Positions 34,238 through 43,919 of a DNA stretch of 64,000 nucleotides are shown piece after piece. How positions within the stretch are numbered: position 1 is the first letter of the stretch; every line of letters begins with the position of its first letter. This DNA is from Chordibacter forsetii (lineage in GTDB: Bacteria; Verrucomicrobiota; Verrucomicrobiia; Opitutales; Seribacteraceae). Made by a program: the position numbers and the translations under genes. The notes below the pieces were generated by a model, which saw nothing but the letters and a program-made list of their open reading frames with translations, did not search any database and was not told the origin of the DNA. The DNA is taken from NCBI RefSeq assembly GCF_964187505.1, contig NZ_CAXLML010000179.1, positions 20,311 through 84,310 on the forward strand, in the 5' to 3' direction.

Positions 34238-34981
34238 ATGAAAAAAACAAGTCCGAGCCTTGATTGGTGTATAGTTCGTTGTGATGAAGACAACAAATGG
34301 TGGGTAGATTCTATAAGCGATGAGGAAAATTGGGACATTGAAAACCTTGGAATCATTGATCCAAAGCAATTCATCCATATGAATGAACTTTTAGATTCTA
34401 TGACTGAATTTGGTTTACAATCTCAAATGGTTGATGAAGCTTTTTTTACTTTTGAAATTTCAGAAGAAGTTCCTGGTAAGAAAGTTAAATTGGAAAGAGT
34501 TAGAGACTCTTTATTAAAAGCTGAAGACATGTTGTTTGCTTTGCCTGATGTTTTAGATGAAGAAAAAGGCCCTTATGCAGACTTTATGAACCATGTGACC
34601 CAAGTTCGTGTTGCCATGCTAAATGATCTTATTGAATTCGCTGAACCATATACTATTGAAGAAATGGAAGAAGTTCTTTCTGAAAAACAAAACAATGACT
34701 TTTTAGAAGGGCGTCGAAGTCACTTTAGCGACGAACTAGTTTCTATTTTAGAATTTGTTCCTGATGGATTTGAAATTGATTCTGATCTCGATGATGAAAA
34801 AGATGCAGACAAGAAAGGTGAGGAGGATTATTCTGATCTCGATACTCACCTTGTGGAAGTATCTGACAAAGAGGAAAAGCTTCTACCCGATGAAGATTTG
34901 AAATGGGATGAGGACGAAAACAGAGAGAAAGAGGCTACTCCTTACGAGGGGGGTGCACCTGATGACGAAAAAAAGCCCTAA
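34238..34981 (+). CDS. Acidic protein of unknown function
   Basis: A 247-residue protein I do not recognise. The N-terminal 70 residues look folded (SLDWCIVRCDEDNKWWVDSI). Residues about 75-180 are helical and acidic. The last 65 residues are strongly acidic and low complexity, ending DDEKKP. A 13-base direct repeat (TTCTGATCTCGAT at 34780-34792 and 34831-34843) encodes two SDLD units in that tail. There is no signal peptide or TM helix, so it is probably cytosolic. An AAGG ribosome-binding site precedes the ATG and a perfect TATAAT lies at 34208-34213, without an obvious -35 box. It stands alone between the divergent pyrD and convergent hemB. Confidence 0.7.
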   Translation: MKKTSPSLDWCIVRCDEDNKWWVDSISDEENWDIENLGIIDPKQFIHMNELLDSMTEFGLQSQMVDEAFFTFEISEEVPGKKVKLERVRDSLLKAEDMLFALPDVLDEEKGPYADFMNHVTQVRVAMLNDLIEFAEPYTIEEMEEVLSEKQNNDFLEGRRSHFSDELVSILEFVPDGFEIDSDLDDEKDADKKGEEDYSDLDTHLVEVSDKEEKLLPDEDLKWDEDENREKEATPYEGGAPDDEKKP

Positions 34982-35003
34982 AATTTAAAAGATAGTTTAT
35001 CCT

Positions 35004-35987
35004 TTACAGGTCCTTGGCTAGCCGATCAGCAAAATAACTGAATATGATGTTGGCCCCTGCCCGCTTTATTCCAACAAGTGATTCCAAGGCACAACTTTTC
35101 CAGTCAAGCCAACCCAATTGATTTGCGGCCATAATTCTCGAGTATTCCCCGGAGACTTGGTACGCAGCGATAGGTAAATTTGATTGAGATCTAGCTTGCT
35201 TGATTACATCAAGAAAAGGCTCTGCCGGTTTGACCATCAATATGTCAGCTCCCTCTTCGGCATCTAGAGCCAACTCTCTCTGTGCCTCAAGCAAATTGGC
35301 AGGATTTAGTTGGTAGGTACTTTTATCAATAATAACTGAATCCATGGATGAACCAATAGCTGACCTAAAGGGGCCATAATAAGAAGAAGAAAACTTTGCA
35401 GAGTAAGAAATTATACCGGTATTATGGAAAGAATTTCTTTCCAGTGCTTCTCGAATTATTTTGATGCGACCATCCATCATGTCTGATGGGGCAACCCAAT
35501 CAATACCAGCATTAGCATAAACAATAGAGGCCTTTGCAAGAATTTCCACTGTTGAATCATTATCAACTTCCCCTTTTGAATCAACGATGCCGTCTTGTCC
35601 GTGAGTGGTGTAGGGGTCAAGTGCTAGGTCTGCAATGAGCACAACATCCAAATTAAGTTGTTTAATGGCAGCGGCAGCACGACAAACCAAGCTGTTGGGG
35701 TTCAGAATTTCGTTTCCCCCTTCGTTCTTCAATTCAGGAGATATTTTAGGAAATAGAGCAAAAGCTTTTAAACCTTTTTGATGCCAATCCTTTATTTGTT
35801 CGCAAAGATTAGAGATTGGCCAGCGAAAGACGCCTGGCATACTTAGCACCTCCGAAGGTTTCTCTTCCTCGCTAATAAAAACGGGCAAAACAAAATCCGA
35901 TGTCTTGAGGTAATTTTCTTCAACTAAGGATCTTATAATTGGATTAGACCGCAAACGGCGTGGACGATGTAAAAACTGATAGGTCAT
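35004..35987 (-). CDS. hemB: Delta-aminolevulinic acid dehydratase (porphobilinogen synthase)
   Basis: A 327-residue enzyme joining two 5-aminolevulinate molecules in haem synthesis. The Schiff-base lysines are K198 (SYSAKFSSSYYG) and K253 (ILMVKPAEP). The metal region reads DLALDPYTTHGQDG (120-133), with Ala and Asp where zinc enzymes have cysteines, so this is the cysteine-free, Mg-dependent type known from Pseudomonas. Length and flanking motifs are complete. It is convergent with the acidic-protein gene and divergent from the transporter. Confidence 0.96.
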   Translation of the reverse strand: MTYQFLHRPRRLRSNPIIRSLVEENYLKTSDFVLPVFISEEEKPSEVLSMPGVFRWPISNLCEQIKDWHQKGLKAFALFPKISPELKNEGGNEILNPNSLVCRAAAAIKQLNLDVVLIADLALDPYTTHGQDGIVDSKGEVDNDSTVEILAKASIVYANAGIDWVAPSDMMDGRIKIIREALERNSFHNTGIISYSAKFSSSYYGPFRSAIGSSMDSVIIDKSTYQLNPANLLEAQRELALDAEEGADILMVKPAEPFLDVIKQARSQSNLPIAAYQVSGEYSRIMAANQLGWLDWKSCALESLVGIKRAGANIIFSYFADRLAKDL

Positions 35988-36088
35988 TTTATGAATCAGG
36001 AAAAGTTCGACAGCACGAAGACTGTTACTAATGATTTAAAAAATTATTATTTTCGCAAACTTAATCACTAATCCTTAAGGTGATCGCC

Positions 36089-37942
36089 GTGGAAACTTAT
36101 TTTCAAATCGAAATAATATTCGCTATTTTACTTTTGCTTTGTGCGGTTACCTCGTTTGCCATGGAAAAAGTTAGGATAGAGGTAACAGCCGTGTGTTTGT
36201 ATGGGATAATTTTGCTGCTTACCTCATTTGGTTTTGAAAATTGGCCCACGAGTCAGGAATTGATTATGGTTTTTTCAAGTGAAGCACCTTTGGCTATTAT
36301 TGCTATGTTCATGGTCAGCGGGGCACTCAGTAGGCAAGGTGTCATTGAAAGACTCACGACTAATTTACAGCAACTTACCCGTCTGGGTTACCGGCCTTTT
36401 CTGCTCATTCTCCTTTTCTCCGTAGCTTTCTTTTCTGCTTTTATCAATAACACTCCGGTCGTTGTTATTCTTTTACCCGTAGCGATTGGTCTTTCCGGTT
36501 CTCTTGGGGTGCCTTCTTCAAAATTGTTAATTCCTTTATCTTATGCATCGATTTTTGGGGGATGCTGTACTCTTATTGGAACAAGTACAAATATCCTAGC
36601 AAGCGGTTTTATGGCTAACTCCCGTCATTATCCGGATATGAGCCCTATGAATATGTTCGAGCTTTCGAAAATTGGGCTTCCATTGATGTTATTCGGTCTT
36701 GCATTTTTGATTGTTTTTGGAAGGAGGTTGCTACCCGAACGCGAGGCATTAAGCAAAATTCTTTCAGAAATAGAAAGAAAAGAGTTTTTAACAGAAGCAA
36801 TTTTGATCCATGACTCTCCACTGATAGGCAAAACAATTAAAAACTCACCGATTTCGATGATCGAGGGAGTCCGTTTAATAGATACTGTTAGGGGAGGAAA
36901 AAGCCTTACAACTCCGATAGATGAAACAGTACTTCATTCAGGAGATAGGCTTATTCTGTCTTGCAAGCCCCAGGGATTAATCGAAGTTCGGGAAGTTGAA
37001 GGATTCAAATTCTTTGATCAATCATTCTTCGGTATGGAACCAATCAATACCTCTGAGGCAATTATGGTTGAGGCTATGATTAAACCTTCGTCGAGTTTGT
37101 TGTCATGTTCACTATTAGAGGCAAACTTTCGCGGTCGTTTCAACTTATCAGTAGTTGCATTACACCGAAAAGGAAAAAACCTTCACCTTAGTTTAAATGC
37201 CCTTAAATTAAGGGTGGGTGATACACTATTATTGCTCGGAACAGACTCTGGGGTTGAAGAACTCAGAGAATCTGGCGAAGCGGTCTTGTTAGACAAACCG
37301 CCTATTAACATTGATAAGAAAACTACAAAGACAATCTTCTCTATTACAGTTTTGGCGGCTATTATTGTATCTGCTTCCTTGTCTATGATCCCCCTTTACT
37401 TGGCTGCCTTGCTAGGTGCCGGCTGTTTAATGATAGGCAATTGTATAAATCTCAAGGAGGCTTTTAAGGCAGTAGAGTGGAATTTACTTTTGCTGATCTA
37501 TGCCATGCTTGCTCTTGGAATTGTAATGGAGAAGAGTGGAGCTTCTGCCTTAATGGCTGATTTAATAAGAAAAGTGTGTACTCAGGGTCTTAGTGAAGAT
37601 TGGCAAATTATTGGAGCTTTAGTGGCGATTTATCTCTTTACCGCTGTTTTGACAGAATTACTTTCAAATAATGCTACGATCGCAATCATGACTCCGGTTG
37701 CTCTCGGAGTTGCATTTCAATTTGGAGTTTCCACCGAAGTGGCTAGAGCCTTTGTTTTAACAAGTTGTATTGCCGCTTCTGCTAGTTTTATTACGCCCAT
37801 AGGTTATCAAACAAACACTTTTGTTTATACGGTTGGTGGATACAGATTCAAAGACTTTGCAAAATTCGGAATATGGCCAATGCTCATTTATTTCATTGGT
37901 ACTATTTTACTGGTTGGTTTTTACTGGAATCTGTTTCCATAA
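36089..37942 (+). CDS. SLC13/DASS-type transporter with TrkA-C domains
   Basis: A 617-residue membrane protein. The two halves each carry the anion-transporter hairpin motif: AFINNTPVVVILLPVAIG (N-terminal half) and LLSNNATIAIMTPVALG (C-terminal half), the SNT/NNT loops that bind Na+ and substrate. TSTNILASG is another family motif. Between the halves (about 225-415) lie two soluble TrkA-C-like domains (GDRLILSCKP and GDTLLLLGTD endings). I prefer the GTG at 36089, eight bases after an AAGG; a GTG at 36080 in frame is the alternative. Substrate is probably a divalent anion such as sulfate or a dicarboxylate; it cannot be fixed from sequence. Confidence 0.88.
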   Translation: METYFQIEIIFAILLLLCAVTSFAMEKVRIEVTAVCLYGIILLLTSFGFENWPTSQELIMVFSSEAPLAIIAMFMVSGALSRQGVIERLTTNLQQLTRLGYRPFLLILLFSVAFFSAFINNTPVVVILLPVAIGLSGSLGVPSSKLLIPLSYASIFGGCCTLIGTSTNILASGFMANSRHYPDMSPMNMFELSKIGLPLMLFGLAFLIVFGRRLLPEREALSKILSEIERKEFLTEAILIHDSPLIGKTIKNSPISMIEGVRLIDTVRGGKSLTTPIDETVLHSGDRLILSCKPQGLIEVREVEGFKFFDQSFFGMEPINTSEAIMVEAMIKPSSSLLSCSLLEANFRGRFNLSVVALHRKGKNLHLSLNALKLRVGDTLLLLGTDSGVEELRESGEAVLLDKPPINIDKKTTKTIFSITVLAAIIVSASLSMIPLYLAALLGAGCLMIGNCINLKEAFKAVEWNLLLLIYAMLALGIVMEKSGASALMADLIRKVCTQGLSEDWQIIGALVAIYLFTAVLTELLSNNATIAIMTPVALGVAFQFGVSTEVARAFVLTSCIAASASFITPIGYQTNTFVYTVGGYRFKDFAKFGIWPMLIYFIGTILLVGFYWNLFP

Positions 37943-38394
37943 GACTTTAGGACATAATATAAACTTATAGATTAGGCTCTAAAAAAGTTGATTTTCAAAA
38001 TATTTAAAATGCACTTCTTGGTACATTATAGAAAGCAATTTATCAAAATCTTCATTTCACAGATCAATAAAATTTATCAAACTTGAGGCAAGATGGAGAT
38101 ACTTTTCTTAAGTCGGATTAAAATGTGTTATAAAAGAAAATATTATTTATATGTAAATCAATCAATATTAGTGACATAGGAAAATATAAGAAAGAGCACC
38201 TTCTGAATTTAAAGAAAATCTCATGGTAAGAGAAAATTAGAATACTTACAAAATTACCATCTTGACCAAGTTGTGTAAGGAAAACAAAATTAACTATGAT
38301 CTTACTACTGCCACAAAGGCTGATTGTTTCCCTAAGTATGCGAGCAAGTCATAACCTAAGCTAATAAAGAATCCTTTTAAAAGAAGATTTTACC
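37943..38394. other. 452-base AT-rich gene-free stretch before gyrB
   Basis: No convincing reading frame on either strand. The only signal I see is a possible promoter for gyrB: TTGACC at 38262-38267, a 17-base spacer and CAAAAT at 38285-38290, which is weak at the -10. No hairpin terminator for the transporter gene is apparent. It may hold regulatory sites for supercoiling control of gyrB, but nothing specific is visible. Confidence 0.5.
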
Positions 38395-40893
38395 ATGACA
38401 GAACAAACAAAAAATGAACCCGAAAATTATGATTCCTCTCAAATCCAAAAATTAGAGGGGTTGGAAGGGGTAAGAAAGCGCCCCGACATGTATATTGGGG
38501 ATACAAATGAAAGAGGTTTACATCACTGTGTTTTTGAAATTGTTGACAACTCGATAGACGAAGCACTAGCCGGTCATTGTACTGAGGTGTCGGTATCATT
38601 ACACGGAGATGGATCTTGCACAATTCAGGATAATGGAAGAGGTATCCCGGTTGATATTCACCCTAAGCACAACATGCCTGCACTAGAGTTAGTGCTGACC
38701 AATCTTCATGCAGGAGGAAAATTTGGAAAAGGTGCTTATCAGGTGTCAGGTGGTCTTCATGGCGTTGGTGCGAAGTGCGTAAATGCTGTGTCAGAGTCCT
38801 TCATTGCCGAGGTTAGGAGAGACGGTAAGATTCATCAAATGAAGTTTTCTCGGGGGAAAACAACCCAAGAGCTTAAAGTAGTAGGAGATGCATCCACTAC
38901 TGGTACTAAAATTACTTTTATGCCAGACGAACAAATATTTGAAGAATCTAGGGAATTCAAATTTGAATTACTGGCAAAAAGATTAAGAGAATTGGCATTT
39001 CTTAACCCAGGTGTCCGTATAAAGCTTGAGGAAGAAGTAAACTCTAAAAAAGAAGATTTCATTTTTGAAAATGGAATTTCAGAATATGTTGAATATTTAA
39101 ATAAAAACAAAACTTGCCTTATTCAGGCTCCCATTGCTTTTTCTGGTGAAGCACCTCCTGAGTCTGGCGATGGAACAATCATGGTCGAGGTTGCAATGAT
39201 TTATAATGATTCATTTAATGACCAACTTTATGCCTATGCAAATTCAATTCATAATGTTGAAGGTGGAACTCATTTATCTGGTTTTCGCACCGCTTTGACA
39301 CGAGTAATTAACGGTTATGCTAGACAAAACGATTTACTTAAAGAAAAAGATCTCTCACTGACTGGTGACGATGTCCGGGAAGGACTTACGGCAGTAATAT
39401 CTGTAAAGGTACCTGAACCACGGTTTGAAGGACAGACAAAGACAAAATTGTCAAACAGGGAAGTCGATGGAATTGTCCAAAAAATTGTAGGTGAAAAACT
39501 AAAACATTTCTTTGAAGTAACTCCAGATGATGCAAAAATGATCGTCCAGAAAGTGATACATGCTGCGAGGGCAAGAGATGCCGCACGTAAGGCAAGAGAA
39601 ACGGTTCGAAAAGGCGCTCTATCTGGAGGCGGGTTACCTGGAAAGCTGGCAGATTGTTCTGAAAAAGATCCATCGCTCAGCGAAATTTATATTGTTGAAG
39701 GAGATTCTGCAGGTGGTTCTGCTAAACAAGGAAGAGACCGTTTGACACAAGCGATTTTACCTTTGAGAGGAAAATTATTGAATGTCGAAAAAGCAAGACT
39801 TGATAAGGTTCTTAATAACGCGGAAATAAGAAGCCTTATTACTGCGGTAGGAACAGGAATTGGCGATCATGAAGGTGAAGGTGCTTTCGATGCCACAAAA
39901 GCCCGTTATCATAAAATTATTATTATGACCGACGCAGATGTGGATGGAGCTCACATTAGAACATTGTTGTTAACCTTCATTTTCAGGCAAATGAAAGGAC
40001 TTATTGAGAATGGATATGTTTATGTAGCTAAACCTCCCCTTTATAAAATTAAAAGAAGGAAAACAGAACAATATATCCAAGATGATTTTGAGATGAGTCA
40101 AATTCTTATTAAACTTGGAATAGAGGACATGCAATTAATCAGGGTGTCAGACAATTATATTTTTCCGGCTGATATTTTAGAAGAAATAAATGAACATCTT
40201 TTGAAAATAGAGCAAATCGGACGAAACTTGAGTCGTTATGGGTGTAACTTAAATAGAATATTTACTCATTATGATAAGGCATTAAAAGTTCTACCTCGCT
40301 ATATTGCTCGAATTAGAACTGGAAATGATGAAGAACTTAGGTTTTTGGCTGATCTTGATGCAAAAGTTGGTTTCATGGAGTCACAAAGTTTAGAATTTGA
40401 AGATAGCGGCACGAATACTTTACAGCGTGAAATTCAAAGAAATGGAGTAACCTTTACCCAAAGATTTGATATATATGAAGTTTTTGAATCAAATGAATTG
40501 GAGAAGTTATTACAAAAGGTAGATAATCTTGGACTTGATGTTTCATTTTTCCTACCCAATGAAGATGATATCCACCCCTATAAGTTAATTGATTCAAAGA
40601 ATCCTGAAAGCCCACCCATTGAGATCACTGGAGTAAATCATTATCTCCAGCAACTCCGATTGTTAGGAAAAAAAGGACTTCAAATACAGAGGTATAAAGG
40701 TCTTGGCGAAATGAATCCTAAGCAGTTATTTGAAACCACAATGGATCCTAACTCTAGAACTTTAGTAAAAGTAGAAATTGAAGATGCTGTAATGGCCGAC
40801 GAAATCTTTACAACTTTAATGGGAGAGGAAGTTGCACCTCGTAGAATGTTTATAGAAGATAATGCGCTAAATGTCAGTTTTTTAGACGCTTAA
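38395..40893 (+). CDS. gyrB: DNA gyrase subunit B
   Basis: An 832-residue type IIA topoisomerase subunit. The GHKL ATPase part has EIVDNSIDEALAG, DNGRGIPVDIHP and GGLHGVGAKCVNAVS. The transducer follows. The TOPRIM part has EGDSAGGSAKQGRDR, and DADVDGAHIRTLLLTF carries the metal aspartates. The C-terminal segment includes QRYKGLGEMNPKQL. It is slightly longer than E. coli GyrB. Pairing with a GyrA-box-bearing partner 26 bases downstream supports gyrase rather than topoisomerase IV. Confidence 0.97.
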   Translation: MTEQTKNEPENYDSSQIQKLEGLEGVRKRPDMYIGDTNERGLHHCVFEIVDNSIDEALAGHCTEVSVSLHGDGSCTIQDNGRGIPVDIHPKHNMPALELVLTNLHAGGKFGKGAYQVSGGLHGVGAKCVNAVSESFIAEVRRDGKIHQMKFSRGKTTQELKVVGDASTTGTKITFMPDEQIFEESREFKFELLAKRLRELAFLNPGVRIKLEEEVNSKKEDFIFENGISEYVEYLNKNKTCLIQAPIAFSGEAPPESGDGTIMVEVAMIYNDSFNDQLYAYANSIHNVEGGTHLSGFRTALTRVINGYARQNDLLKEKDLSLTGDDVREGLTAVISVKVPEPRFEGQTKTKLSNREVDGIVQKIVGEKLKHFFEVTPDDAKMIVQKVIHAARARDAARKARETVRKGALSGGGLPGKLADCSEKDPSLSEIYIVEGDSAGGSAKQGRDRLTQAILPLRGKLLNVEKARLDKVLNNAEIRSLITAVGTGIGDHEGEGAFDATKARYHKIIIMTDADVDGAHIRTLLLTFIFRQMKGLIENGYVYVAKPPLYKIKRRKTEQYIQDDFEMSQILIKLGIEDMQLIRVSDNYIFPADILEEINEHLLKIEQIGRNLSRYGCNLNRIFTHYDKALKVLPRYIARIRTGNDEELRFLADLDAKVGFMESQSLEFEDSGTNTLQREIQRNGVTFTQRFDIYEVFESNELEKLLQKVDNLGLDVSFFLPNEDDIHPYKLIDSKNPESPPIEITGVNHYLQQLRLLGKKGLQIQRYKGLGEMNPKQLFETTMDPNSRTLVKVEIEDAVMADEIFTTLMGEEVAPRRMFIEDNALNVSFLDA

Positions 40894-40919
40894 TAAAATA
40901 CAGTTAAATTGTTTTCCAT

Positions 40920-43418
40920 ATGAAAGAAAATATTACAGATATCATGCAAAAAGCATACATCGATTATTCGATGTCTGTAATTGTAAGTCGAGCACTTCCT
41001 GATGTGAGGGATGGTTTTAAACCCGTTCAAAGAAGGGTTCTATATGCAATGCTTAGAGAAGGATTGCTACACAACCGAGCTTATGACAAATGTGCTGGTG
41101 TTGTTGGTGAAGTTCTAAAAAATTATCACCCACATGGTGACAGTTCGGTTTATGATACTTTAGTCAGGATGGCACAACCTTGGGTCATGAGATATCCTTT
41201 AGTTGACGGTCAAGGTAATTTTGGTTCCGTTGATGGAGATTCAGCTGCTGCGTACAGATATACTGAGTGTAAATTAACTAAACTATCTGAGGAACTTTTA
41301 AAAGATATTGACGAAGATACAGTTGATTTTGCTCCGAATTACAAGGAAAGCTCCACAGAACCCACCGTTCTTCCTAGTGCCCTGCCCAGCTTACTTATGA
41401 ATGGCTCAACAGGGATTGCTGTAGGGATGGCTACAAATATACCTCCTCACAATCTCGGTGAACTTATCGATGCTGTTTGTGCTATTATAGATGATCCTTC
41501 GATTTCCATTGATAACATCATGCAAATCCTACCTGGTCCAGATTTTCCCTCGGGAGGTAGTATTTCTGGGAAATCTGGTATTGAATCTTACATGAAAACC
41601 GGTAGGGGAATTGTCAGAACCAGAGGCGCTTTGGATATTGAGGAATTACCTAATGGTAAACAGCAGCTTGTTATCACCCACCTTCCATACAATACAAACC
41701 GTGCTACTTTAGTTACACGCATTGCTGATCTTGTGAAGGAAAAGATATTAGACGGTGTGAGTGATCTAAGGGATGAATCTACTGAGCAGACTCGAATTGT
41801 TATTGAGCTCAAACTTGGTGAAATTGAAAGAGTTACTATAAATAAAATATACAAGCTGACTGCCCTTGAAAGCAGTTTTGGGGTAATTTTATTAGCTCTA
41901 GACAGAATGAGGCCCAGGCAATTAAACATTAAAGAAGCTATTGAATGTTATATTGAACATAGGCGTAATGTAACATTGAGACGCACACAATTTCGTTTAA
42001 GAAAAGCTGAAGATCGAGCCCATATTTTAGAGGGTTACAAAATTGCATTAGATAATTTGGACGATTTTGTGCGTACGATTCGTGCATCGTCAAATCGTCT
42101 AGAGGCTAAGGAAAAATTAAGCACGAAATATTCTCTTAGTGAAAGGCAAGCTAATGCAATATTAGATCTTCGATTATACCAACTCACTGGTATGGAGCGT
42201 GAGAAAATTGATGCTGAGTATGCAGAATTAATGAATATTATAAAAGACCTTCGTAATATCATTGATAATGAAAGTGTTCTGCTCGAATTAATTAAAAGTG
42301 AACTCAATGAATTAAGAAGTTCATATGCAGATGATCGAAGGTGTGAAATTTCTGAATTTGATGGAGATGTTCGTATGGAAGATCTTATCCCGAACGATGG
42401 TTGTGTTGTAACAGTAACAAAGACTGGCTTCATAAAAAGAACATCTGTTGAAGAATTTAAGGTTCAGCACCGAGGTGGTAAAGGAGTCATTGGTAGCGGT
42501 CAAAAAGATGAAGATCCCATAGATGTCCTTCATACTTGCAACGCACATGATACCTTAATGTTTATTATGACTAATGGAAGAGTTTATGTAGAAAAGACTT
42601 ATGAAATTCCTGAAGCAGCACGGACTTCGAAAGGCAGAAATATCGTAAATCTACTAAATCTTCAAAAAAATGAGAAGATAGCCGCAGTACTGAGTATGGA
42701 CTCATTTGAATCTGATGACTCAATTATTCTTTGTACACAAAATGGGGTTGTAAAGAAGAGTCTTATTAAAGAATACAGAAACCACCGTAAGGGGGGGCTT
42801 AAAGGAATTAATATTGATGAGGGCGATCGAGTCCTTAAGGCAATGCTTGCCAAAGCTGATGATCATTTGTTGGTTTTAACAAAAAATGGTAAAGGACTTC
42901 GTTTCGCCTCTAGTCAGTTAAGAGATCAAGGTCGAGCAACTAGAGGTGTTCGCGGAATCAGGCTCAAAGGTAATGACAAAGTGGTTAACATGTTGGTCGT
43001 AGACGATGAGCGCCTACTCCTTATTTGTGGAAAAAATGGTTTAGGAATAAGGACAAAATTCTCTGCTTTTCTGCCAAATGGAGGTGCCGAGGGTCCTGAG
43101 GATACAACACCTCGAAAACGAGGCGGTCAGGGCGTTACCGCTATGAACACTGAGGGTGTTTGTGACGCATTAAGTGTAGCTCAGGATAGCGAAATTTTAT
43201 TGTTAACTAAAAAAGGCCAGGCCGTACGTTGTGAAGTGACTAATATACGTGAAACCAGTAGAGGCTCAAAGGGTGTAAAGCTTGTAGATTTAGCAGATAA
43301 AGACCACCTTGTTGGAGTATCAGAAGTTGTAAAGCTGGATGAAGGGGATGATTTAGTCTCTGTTGAAGGGGACTCTGTACCATCGACTGACCAAGATTCA
43401 TTCCAAGAAGAAAGCTAA
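40920..43418 (+). CDS. gyrA: DNA gyrase subunit A
   Basis: An 832-residue subunit carrying the DNA cleavage centre. The catalytic tyrosine is Y114 (AAYRYTE). The quinolone region reads HPHGDSSVYDTLVR, with Ser and Asp at the positions equivalent to E. coli 83 and 87 (S75, D79), the susceptible-type residues. The C-terminal beta-pinwheel has a GyrA-box-like VQHRGGKG and repeated blades (GLKGINIDEGD, RGVRGIRLKGND, SRGSKGVKLVDL). It forms an operon with gyrB. Its last 21 bases overlap the 3' end of the exonuclease gene on the other strand. Confidence 0.97.
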   Translation: MKENITDIMQKAYIDYSMSVIVSRALPDVRDGFKPVQRRVLYAMLREGLLHNRAYDKCAGVVGEVLKNYHPHGDSSVYDTLVRMAQPWVMRYPLVDGQGNFGSVDGDSAAAYRYTECKLTKLSEELLKDIDEDTVDFAPNYKESSTEPTVLPSALPSLLMNGSTGIAVGMATNIPPHNLGELIDAVCAIIDDPSISIDNIMQILPGPDFPSGGSISGKSGIESYMKTGRGIVRTRGALDIEELPNGKQQLVITHLPYNTNRATLVTRIADLVKEKILDGVSDLRDESTEQTRIVIELKLGEIERVTINKIYKLTALESSFGVILLALDRMRPRQLNIKEAIECYIEHRRNVTLRRTQFRLRKAEDRAHILEGYKIALDNLDDFVRTIRASSNRLEAKEKLSTKYSLSERQANAILDLRLYQLTGMEREKIDAEYAELMNIIKDLRNIIDNESVLLELIKSELNELRSSYADDRRCEISEFDGDVRMEDLIPNDGCVVTVTKTGFIKRTSVEEFKVQHRGGKGVIGSGQKDEDPIDVLHTCNAHDTLMFIMTNGRVYVEKTYEIPEAARTSKGRNIVNLLNLQKNEKIAAVLSMDSFESDDSIILCTQNGVVKKSLIKEYRNHRKGGLKGINIDEGDRVLKAMLAKADDHLLVLTKNGKGLRFASSQLRDQGRATRGVRGIRLKGNDKVVNMLVVDDERLLLICGKNGLGIRTKFSAFLPNGGAEGPEDTTPRKRGGQGVTAMNTEGVCDALSVAQDSEILLLTKKGQAVRCEVTNIRETSRGSKGVKLVDLADKDHLVGVSEVVKLDEGDDLVSVEGDSVPSTDQDSFQEES

Positions 43419-43919
43419 GTTTACTTTTTCCTTTAATCTTTCGATCAGCTTAAAGGTTACCAAAGCATCAAAAGTGGATTGGTGATAAGCTTTTTTCGAC
43501 CTTTTGCAATACACCTTGCTAAGAGCTGCAATGTCTTTTTTTGTTAGAAAGGTATCACTTAAATTTTTTAAATTGTAATCAGTTAAGTTTGGATAAAGTT
43601 TTTTGTATACCTTTAGTGAATCAAGCCAGGGACCCCAAAGAATGTTGTCCTTATTGATAGAAGTTTTTATCAAATAGGGCATTTGAGATGTAAGCAGATT
43701 TTTCTCAATGGACATGTTATGGGAAACCCAAAAATCATTGGGACTCTTATTTATTAAATTTAAAATCCAACCATTAAAGTCACCATCGCATTCTAAATAT
43801 TCATGGGACCGAATAACCGAAAAACTTTTGAAATCGATGATAGAAGCTTGCTGAATTCCTGATTTTCTAGAACCTTCAAAATCTATTACACGACCAAATT
43901 TTTCTTTCAATGATTTCAT
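43398..43919 (-). CDS. DEDDh-type 3'-5' exonuclease (DnaQ/RNase T fold)
   Basis: A 173-residue protein with an exonuclease I motif VIDFEG (D-x-E), motif II in VSHNMSIEKNLL and motif III HQSTFDA (H-x4-D). In motif II the usual Asp of HNxxFD is Glu here. Length is that of a single exonuclease domain without other parts, so it may proofread or trim RNA/DNA ends. It is squeezed in: its 3' end overlaps gyrA by 21 bases and its 5' end overlaps the divergent phosphatase gene by 10. The low-complexity N-terminus is short (MKSLKEKFG). Specific function is unknown. Confidence 0.82.
   Translation of the reverse strand: MKSLKEKFGRVIDFEGSRKSGIQQASIIDFKSFSVIRSHEYLECDGDFNGWILNLINKSPNDFWVSHNMSIEKNLLTSQMPYLIKTSINKDNILWGPWLDSLKVYKKLYPNLTDYNLKNLSDTFLTKKDIAALSKVYCKRSKKAYHQSTFDALVTFKLIERLKEKVNLAFFLE

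Noticed and set aside
34124..34378. Minus-strand open frame over the start of the acidic protein gene
   Set aside because: Overlaps the 5' end of a better supported gene and has no ribosome-binding site or family motif.
38395..43418. Topoisomerase IV (parE/parC) instead of gyrase
   Set aside because: The A subunit carries a GyrA-box-like QHRGGKG and full C-terminal pinwheel.
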